A stretch of DNA of 64,000 nt, from positions 1 to 64,000 of the forward strand of contig JAULBX010005554.1 of the NCBI GenBank assembly GCA_032358255.1, read 5' to 3'. Within the stretch, counting starts at the first letter, position 1; every line of letters starts with the position of its first letter. This DNA comes from Heterotrichella gracilis. Its lineage: Eukaryota; Sar; Xanthophyceae; Tribonematales; Xanthonemataceae. Below the pieces are notes generated by a model. That model ran no database searches. It was not told the origin of the DNA and saw nothing but the letters and a program-made list of their open reading frames with translations. A program made the translations under genes and the position numbers. This document shows, in pieces, positions 56,236 through 64,000 of this stretch.

Positions 56236-57511
56236 GGTGTCCAAGTGAAAAGGCACCCACGAGTGACCCCTCTGCTTTCTCAGTACTGTCAACCAAGGCA
56301 ACTGGTCACGCAAGTGATACGCTAGTGTTGCAAGTCGTTGTTGCTGAAAGCTCTACACTGCAGCTCCCCACACAAGAAATGCAGCAGGGATGCTCTAGCT
56401 GACAGAGGACGACACTGTCGCACGACACACTGCTGTGGACAGCCCAGTCTGACTGCATACGCACTCTGTGTCGCTCTGAGGACGTGAAAAGTGGGCACTT
56501 TAGAAACACGAACCGGCAAAATATGGCGTTCACTTGTGAGTCGAGTTCATGTCCACGAGCGTGCGTATCACTGAACTGCAAGCGAGGAGGGGAGCAAGCA
56601 GGTTCAGAGGCAGAAGCTGGCAACTCGGCTGCTGGGAACTTCAAATACGCCAGCACCTGATAGAGTTGGGACCGTAAACCAACGCCAGGCTTGAACTCTT
56701 CCAGACATCTGACCACTGTGTTGTATTGGACTGTGGATCGTGCGTATCTGTCCGATCTTGTTTTGTCAAAGCCACGCTCCGTTGGAGCAACGACACCGAG
56801 ACCCCATCCCAGTGCACACACCGTATTGGACGAGATTCAGAGCCGCACTTGGCGTCTCAGACTGAGTCTTCGTTCGGCTTCGGCGCACTTTTGGAATCCT
56901 GTTGCGGGTAAGCAGGAAATCACAGCCGAGCTGACTGTCGTGCCACCTGTGCAAACTTGGACAAGCTTCCTAAGAAGCACTGCTGTGGAGCGCTGCGAGG
57001 TGGGCAGTGCTCGGGATGCTTTTAGTATGTTGTTTGACTCGGGCTGGCATCCACCTGCTTGACTTGCAAGCCGCGTGCATGTAGCAGTTTGGTGGGTGGG
57101 GGGTGGCCACAGATCATGTATCCAAGCACGATTTGTTTGCAAAGTGTGGCTGGCAGCCCGCTAGCTTTGCGTTGTGCTAAAAGTGCCTCAACTATACAAA
57201 AACTTGCATGTTGTTCAGGGTGCAATTGAGGGGCTGGAGTTATGCCAATAGGGCTTGTAGAAAAGCCTGGGTGTACTGTTTGAAATAACCCTTTGACTTG
57301 TTGTACGCAACGTGACTAGGTGATGTACTCTTTCTTGCTTGTTCCTGCAGACCAGCTGAGTGCCACTGCAATGTGGGTTCCCTGCTGGGTGACAAGTTTG
57401 TCTGGCAATTGACTGGGTTACTCCTGGCGCTTTTCAAACTCATATCAAGGGAGATCCATCAGTTCCAACCAGCAAACCTTGGATAGGGTGCCGCAAGGGG
57501 CTTGAGGGAGG
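56236..57511. other. Divergent intergenic stretch with overlapping open frames
   Basis: Between MAP1A (minus) and the SLC43-like gene (plus). A 171-codon frame on the minus strand (56821-56306) has a stretch with coding character (EEFKPGVGLRSQLYQVLAYL) and faces a 123-codon plus frame (56691-57062). Neither has a known motif, clean splice partners or a preferred strand, so no gene is called. Confidence 0.4.
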
Positions 57512-60500
57512 ATGCGGTTCCTAAGGGAACTGCTGGCCATCTTCCGGTCAAGCGTACTGCCATCACAATACAGGGACGTTCGGAAATGGATCTTGATGGT
57601 GACAGTATTGGGGGACTTTGTGCAAGGAGGGCTGATCTTCGGATGGAACGCTCTAGCAATCATGCTCACACAGCTCGGAAACTACTCACACGGCTGCACA
57701 GACCCGACAGAGACAGGTAAACAGACCCCGAAAGCAGGCTTGTCTTGAAAACCCTAAACGTCAAAACTAAACCCTAAACACACAGCAGAGACAGATATAT
57801 TGTGCCACGCAGGTGCACTTTAGCATGGATGTCTGACTTGACCCTAAACCCTAGGCCTTGAGCTTTAAACCCTAAAAACACCTGTCTGACTTAGAACACT
57901 GGGATGTGCAGGCGCAGGCGGGTGTAAATCACAAGAGAGCCACCTTGCGGTGCTGTGGACGATAGGAATCTTCGCCTACAACTTTGGACCCGTCCTTGTG
58001 GGTCCTGTGCTGGACTATGCAGGGCCCAAGGTGACGTCGCTCCTTGGTAAGCAAATAACCATTTCTGCCGCTTTTTGCTGAAACATTGGCAACGACACCA
58101 TGGCATATGCAGCATGCTGACTGCCACCACCTGCATTCTGATCCACAGTGAGTTGCTTGTTACAAGCAATCCGACCCTACAGCTAGGTTAGCAGTCAGCG
58201 TTGCACATGCGGCGTTTAAGCATTGTGCCGCCAGCACGGTGCTTTCTGAACCATGCGCTTGCTGTACTGCAGCCATCTTCCTCAACGTGGTGGGGCTGGT
58301 GCTGCTGGGGGTGTCACAATCCAACGAGTTCAACGGCTTCTATGCCGGGGTGATCGTGCTGGGGCTGGGAGGGATCACCTACCACTTAGGCCAGTTCCAC
58401 ATTTCCAACCTGTTCCCCGGCCTGCGGGGCTTCATATCCGCACTCTACGTGGCTGGCTTCACAAGCGGAGGCATCATGTTCTACATCCTCTCCGAAATCT
58501 TTTCGGCGCTGAACTCGACGCGGTGGGTGACAGAAACCTGCACCTAAGTCCTACACCCTAAATTCTGACCCGTAAACACTACACTCAAGTCCTCTATGAC
58601 GCTGCGGGGGACAGCATGCATGGTAGGGATTGAACGGATGCCGCCTCGCCTGGCAACCAGCCTGCACGGCGGGGTGACAACCTGCGTTAATTGGTAGTAA
58701 GTTTGTTACATTTCCGAGTGATATGTATATGTTTGGATGAATCTGCACACTGGTGGCTCCGCGAAATGTACTGCTGCAGATTGGTGGCGTTGATTATGCT
58801 TTGAAGCACACTTAATGGATGCATGTAGTAGCAGACCAGCGCATGTTATGTTGTGGCGATGCTAATTGGCAACACCAGCATGCTGAAACCATCTTTTGCA
58901 ACTGCAGGTGGGCATACCGGGGGGTGATGCTTGGGTATGCGGTGGTGTGCTGCTTCTGGATCCCGCTGTATGTGTTTGTGCTGCCAACGGAGGGCTTTGT
59001 CATTGGGCAGGTACGGCATGTGGTGGCTTACAGTTGCATTGCTGGACCACTTTGTTTATGATACCCCGCACTCAATGCATCGGAATGCAATGCATCGGAA
59101 CATGCGATGTGATGGCAGGCATGTAGTGTGCAAGCATGGTACATGCGTGCATGCATGTCGGTGCTTCTTGTCGCCTGGTCAAACTTGGTTATTGCACAAG
59201 CACCCATCTGTAGCGCTGGTTTCCCCCAGTTTTTGCAGCGTCACATTGAGCACCCGCATGCACTGACCCTCAACGAGCTGCAAGCCCTTGCCCTGGTGTG
59301 AACCCCTGGCAGCCGCACGCCATCCGCTCCAGTGCATCACTAGCCACTGCCAGGCACCCCCATCTCACGTCAACCTTCTGTGGAGGTGAAGGTTGCACAG
59401 TGGAGCCTACTTCATTTTAATTCACGAGCGGCCTCCCTGGCTGCCCCACAGGTGTTTGTGTACGACAAGGAGGACCGCAAGCTGAAGATTGTGCTGCGGA
59501 GGGAGATGGACCGCATGCTGTTCAGGAACCGCTCCGAGTCGACCTTCACGCGGAACATCACCCCTGTGGACAGCAGCGCAGACATCAAGAGCAGTGCAAT
59601 GCAGAACGGCGTCGTAGCAAGTACGTACACCCAACCCATCGCATTCTCGGAGCTGTCAATGTGCCAGCTGGCAACAAGGCAACAACTGCACATTGTTAAA
59701 AGTATCAAACAGTGTTGCATTATCGTTATTTCTTTTTTAAATTGCTAAGTGCAAATTTGTGTAACCCAGTAGCAAAGCCCTCATGCTAAACTCATAATCC
59801 TAACCACTGTAGGCAGCCACGATAAGCTGGACGATGACCAGGACCATGTGGCAATTGGCTTCTTGGACCCGGGCAACATGTCCTCAGACAACCCCGCCTG
59901 GCAGGAGGTGGAGCTGGCCGAGGTGCCAAGCCATGAGCAAGCCAGCACCGCCAATGGCGATGCGCACGAGCCTGGGTCGCCGGATGATGGGAGGCACCTG
60001 GTGCGGGACTTATTGCACCCCCCCCTCTGGGTATTGTATGGGCGCACGCTGGCTCCACTGGGGTACTGCGGTGCCACTGTGTGGCAAGCTCATGCCAGTA
60101 GCAATTCCCATTGACCATGCAGCCTTGTGTCAAAGTCCAGCATTGCAAACCTCCTAAGTTTGTGCCCTTGAATGGCAATTAGTGGACAAGGTTAAAAACG
60201 CTTTATATGTGCCTGTCCGGCTGGTTGTCACAGCACACTTGATGTTTCGTAAATGCACTACCTAAATTGAATATATTCACAAATGGGAATTTCTGGCGTT
60301 AACAACATGACTAGCAATTTGTAACATGTAAACTAATAAGGGTTTTGCTTGTGCTTGCTACAGAACAGCGCTGACTCTGATGAGGCAGCTGCCCCCAAGG
60401 ACCACAAGGTGGCGGAGGCAGGCAGCCGCACGCCGGTCCAGCCCGAGAGCCCCGCACCTGTGCCAGCTGACCGAGTCCCTGCGCCACAGGCACCCGAGGA

Positions 60501-62476
60501 CGAGGGCCCAACGGTGCGTGGGCTTGCAGCTTCCTGGCGCACTATGCATGTGCATTGCATTGCCTCATTGCTTTGCCTCATCGCATGATGTGGCTATTTG
60601 GGGGGAAGGGTGTGGGTATAAGAGTAGTTTGCTTTTTTCATTCTGACTTTTAAGGATTGACTATATTATCCAATTACAAAATAGGAATCACTCTTTTCTC
60701 TTATTGAACAACCTTCTTACCCGCAGGTCATCTGGGGGCCGCTTGTGTTTGAGGCGCGCCGCTTTGTGGAGCTGCGCAAGAAGAGCTTCTGGGACCAGTT
60801 CAGCAGCGCAGAGTCGTTTGGCATGGGCGTGTTCTACACACTCAACGTTTTCTTCATCCAGTTCTATCTCGGTGGGTTCTTAGGGTTTGGGGACTTAGGC
60901 TCAGGGTTTAGTGGCGTGTTCTTCATAGAGCCTAGGCATACCTGGGTGAGTCTACACGCTGTAGGGGTCCTTGTGCAAATCCTCAGTCCTACACAGAAAT
61001 ATATTCGAGATTATATTGGCATGGACATGGTTCCCGCACTGAAAGTGGGTTTATTTCTACCTGGGTGGGTGCATGTAATTGCAAGCGTAGGACATGCATT
61101 TGCAGGAGGCACCGGCTAACGCCGTACAATTGTCATGAAGTCATTCAAAAGTAGAGTTGGCGAAATTCTAACCAACAATGTTGCCTGCCTGCGCAGGTAC
61201 TGCCCGCTTGCAGCTGGGTTACAAGGGGGATGCGTCACACGAGTACACCAACCTCATCAACATCCTGGTGGTGGCGGGGGTGCTTGGCTTCCCTGTGGTG
61301 GGCTGGCTGTTGGACAAGAAGGGCTATGGCATCACGCTGGGCACAATCAATGCCCTGGCAATCATTTCTTCGGCCCTGCAGGCCATCCCCAACCTGGGAG
61401 TGCAGGTAGGGGTGCAATCCATGCAGCTACCATGATGCGCTCCAGCAGTGCAGCATTTAGCAGCCACCCTTGCGCAGCTTGCGCCATGCCTTGCGCTGTG
61501 CTCACATCTCAGGATTACAAATAAATGCATATTTAATGGTCCTTAATCTTGCATAAAAAATGATGGCTCGTTATTTTTTATCCAGTGCAGGCCTTTAACA
61601 TCATTGTGTGGGGGTACGGGCGCGACTTCATGTATTACAGTCAGTAAACCCTCACCATAAACCCTAAGCTCTAGGCCTGAACCCCAAGTTTCCCTGTGCA
61701 GGCCTTCACCATCATTGTGTGGGTGTACGCGCGCTACTTCATGTACACCAGCTACTACACGGTGTTCGGCGCGCTGTTCGGCTTTGCAAACTTTGGCAAG
61801 ATGGTGGCCATCGACAACACCATCAACGGGCTGTTTGGCCTGCTGCAGTACCCGCTCACCTACCTGGCCATCCATGCACTGGACGGCAACTTCATGTGGA
61901 TCAACATCATGCAGGTAGGGGGAGGGTGGGGACAATGGCACCGCATCAGCCGGTGTTCAATGTGGGCGCTTGTGCCATGGATTGAAGTGTTGCAGGCGCT
62001 TGGCCATTTTTTAGGACTTCCAAGTATCAGCCAGGCTTGGTGTATATTTTCTTTCCAGCACCATGCTGAACTTAATATTATCTCAGTGCAAGCGCCGCTC
62101 TGCTCATTGTCAGCTTTGCACCATTTGCCTGGCTGTCACTCAGCCCTGCTGCTACTGCAGGCCAATAGTCCTGCATCCCCTTTTCACCTCCTTGTCAGTC
62201 AACCTTCCTTCAAAAAGTGTTCTTTCACAAGACGAAGGGTTTTGTCCTGTACCCAACGTTTGCCTGAATGTCACCCGAACTTGCTCCCCCCCGCAGGCCA
62301 TCGTCCTGTGCCCGCTGTTTGCCTTCTGCTTCTACATGCACAAGTGGGAGACCGAGGACCTGGTGCCCATCCGGCCAATGGAGGGCGAGGAGCTGCCCTG
62401 CGACATGCTGGGCCCCGGGCTCATGAAGCGCCGCAATGTCACGGGGCGGGGGGGGGCGGTGGCCTCAACCGTCTGA
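57512..62476 (+). CDS. Major facilitator transporter, SLC43/FMP42-like
   Basis: Twelve exons: 57512-57716, 57912-58046, 58273-58522, 58908-59010, 59239-59295, 59452-59620, 59813-60030, 60364-60513, 60727-60871, 61197-61405, 61702-61914, 62297-62476; phases close, 677 residues, TGA. Helices are seen in two sets of about six: WILMVTVLGDFVQGGLIFGW, FAYNFGPVLVGPVLDYAGPK, FLNVVGLVLLGVSQ, FYAGVIVLGLGGITYHLGQF, ISALYVAGFTSGGIMFYIL, GYAVVCCFWIPLYVFVLP; then a long, acidic, Pro-rich cytosolic loop (exons 5-8); then FGMGVFYTLNVFFIQFYL, LVVAGVLGFPVVGWLLDKKG, VYARYFMYTSYYTVFGALFG, VLCPLFAFCFYMHKW. The pattern VGPVLDYAGPK and the split 6+6 layout fit the SLC43/LAT3 and yeast FMP42 group, which carries amino acids or nucleobases; the substrate here is unknown. 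Several introns contain CCCTAAA motifs, and intron 10 contains a decayed copy of exon 11's start. Confidence 0.88.
57748..57880. repeat. Degenerate CCCTAAA tracts in intron 1
   Basis: Two tracts (57748-57779 and 57841-57880) of scattered telomere-type units in intron 1 of the transporter gene. Confidence 0.75.
61585..61640 (+). pseudogene. Decayed tandem copy of the start of transporter exon 11
   Basis: 56 bp from the acceptor onward match 61696-61751 with about 8 differences: GTGCAGGCCTTTAACATCAT versus GTGCAGGCCTTCACCATCAT, then TTCATGTATTACAG versus TTCATGTACACCAG. The copy keeps an AG acceptor but translates to a changed peptide and then a TAA-type stop, so it cannot replace exon 11. A CCCTAAA-like tract separates the copies. 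Confidence 0.85.
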
Positions 62477-64000
62477 GGCGGAGCTTTTGTTTACAGCAAT
62501 GCACTGCTTTTGGTACCACCATGCATGATGGGCTGCTGTCACCATGATGGGCTCTGAGGGAAGGACGGGAGCGAACCAATGCGGTTGGTGGCGCCATTTG
62601 CTGATGGGATAACCCATCCCAGGGTTTGGGGTTGGGCTGCGGCGGGCATATGCGTGAGCTGCGTGGTTAGTATTACCTAGCGGGTGGGCCACTTGAAACC
62701 GTTGAGCGCAGACAGGGGTACCGTTTTTTGCATGAGAAAAGTGTTCCACTAGTTTTCCTCCTGCCCTGTGATTAGCCTGACGGTGTGTGGCAACAATGCA
62801 CTGTGAACACAAAGGCAAGCTGCGGTCAGTGGAGTAGTTGTGAGCTTGCAATCGCAAGCTCGCGACCATTGTGGTAGTATCTGGACCCGGCAGACTGCAC
62901 ACATTTTGCAGTATACAGCAAGGGTCCACTGCCCATATTGATCCTTTTCTGAAGCATCTTCTTCTTCACGTACAGGCTAGCCCATTATCTTTATGTCACT
63001 CCTGGAATTAGCCATTCCATGGAACTCAGTCTGCACAGCGTGCGCACGCAACTTTGATGTCCGTTGTTGTCCTTTTATTAAGTTTGGGACCTGGTCCATG
63101 ATTCACAATAATTGTTCCACAGTTTATTAAAAGTTGAAATGACCTTTCCAGGGGGCATCCAAAGGTACACGTGTTAACCAAGTTTGTAAACGCTACAGGC
63201 TGCAACAATTGAGCTGGCAGATATCTGCAGAAATGTGCCATTATCAGGTATCAAGGTTCATATTAATTTGATGGCAAGCCGCATGCATGCACCCGCTATA
63301 AAGCTGCTTGGGTAAATAGTCCACACATAATATACAGTGGCAACCGCAAAAGGATCCTGGGCCTAAACAAAAGCCGCGGAAAATCTGGTCAGCGATGCCA
63401 GCACTTTTAAGAAGGAAACGGAAGCTGAGAGCACCAGGTTATCAGTCGCACGCCCCATAAATGCTGTCCAATATAAACATTGGAAATGTGGGACGTGCAG
63501 TGACAGGGTTTGATGCCGATAATGAGCATGCGTACATTGTCAGAAATCTCATGAAATGGCATGCAAGTGTCTTGAATAACGCAGAGATCAATCTGCTCTG
63601 GACTTAATAATGACACGCAAGGTGTTGCACACCCAACGCTCCGTAAAATGGATTGTGCAATCAAGCATCATCTCCCTAATTATATCCCTCCCTAGAGCTT
63701 TATCCGAACCAACCAATCCAGCAGGTGGCCCACGTCCCAACAGACAACAATGATCTGCATCTGCATTCTCGCCACTTGCCATGCGATATGCAGCCCCCTT
63801 CCGCTGGCAACCCAGAACGCATCAATTTGGCCGGCCGCTCACCAAAAGCACCTTGGTCCAGGTGCATGTATTGCCACCGTGAGTCCATCAGTTGCCGAAG
63901 CGCATTCATTGATACCTTGGATAGTCAGTTAGGCCGCACGCACGCATTGGCCGCATGTGCCGCAGCACTGGCTGCCTCTGCCGCAGCGCGTGTGGCCTGA
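62477..64000. other. 3' flank, no supported gene; possible minus-strand exons at the right edge
   Basis: 62477-63690 shows nothing of coding quality. At 63915-64000 (minus) an Ala-rich frame (RAAAEAASAAAHAANAC) and at 63866-63915 the stretch NALRQLMDSRWQYMHLDQG are joined by plausible splice signals and could be the end of a coiled-coil gene that starts beyond the window. This is weak. Confidence 0.3.

Noticed and set aside
60880-61119. Read-through of transporter exon 9 into a Gly/Phe-rich tail
   Set aside because: The stretch is intronic: splicing at 60871 to 61197 restores G-T-A-R-L-Q-L-G-Y in phase, and the tail contains TTTAGGG-like units translated as GFG.
1-64000. Mobile element, viral or bacterial operon, CRISPR array
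   Set aside because: No reverse transcriptase, transposase, capsid or integrase motif, no regular spacer-repeat array, and all recognised genes are intron-bearing eukaryotic genes.

Overview
This is nuclear DNA from a green alga, most likely a trebouxiophyte chlorophyte (inference). Every gene is split by many short introns with GT-AG borders. One gene encodes the nuclear copy of photosystem I subunit PsaE, several proteins carry plastid-type leaders, and the plant-type telomere motif TTTAGGG/CCCTAAA is scattered inside introns. No operons, CRISPR arrays, rRNA or tRNA genes were recognised. Exon borders were placed by hand from splice signals, reading-frame phase and family motifs. Where a full exon list is given, the phases close exactly from start to stop.

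Layout. 272-7671 (-): a 1403-residue protein with an N-terminal MSP-like domain and a very long coiled coil. 8394-10919 (+): BSD-domain protein. 12672-15388 (-): plastid UbiA-family prenyltransferase. 16470-16963 (-): RPA3, the small subunit of replication protein A. 17491-19450 (+): PlsC-type acyltransferase. 19698-21799 (-): lipid kinase of the diacylglycerol/sphingosine kinase fold, with an in-frame TAG. 22353-25235 (+) and 26076-29090 (-): two convergent prolyl 4-hydroxylases with ShKT tails; the first has lost one iron ligand. 29735-30352: broken duplicate of the end of the next PGAP1 gene. 30479-31645 (-): unknown gene with an in-frame TAA. 32673-37830 (-): PGAP1-like GPI inositol-deacylase. 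38498-46341 (+): POL5/MYBBP1A-like nucleolar protein in 18 exons. 47265-47973 (-): psaE. 50202-52647 (+): alpha/beta hydrolase. 53579-56235 (-): type 1 methionine aminopeptidase with its zinc-finger head. 57512-62476 (+): SLC43/FMP42-like major facilitator.

The genes do not form one pathway. They are ordinary housekeeping, lipid, cell-wall and plastid functions placed side by side on alternating strands. I found no convincing new multi-gene system. The observations most worth a second look are the prolyl 4-hydroxylase with Arg in place of the first iron-binding His, two conserved reading frames interrupted by a single stop codon, the segmental duplication with an internal inversion around 29-33 kb, a degenerate tandem copy of an exon inside the transporter gene, two GC-AG introns, and the intron-embedded telomere motifs.
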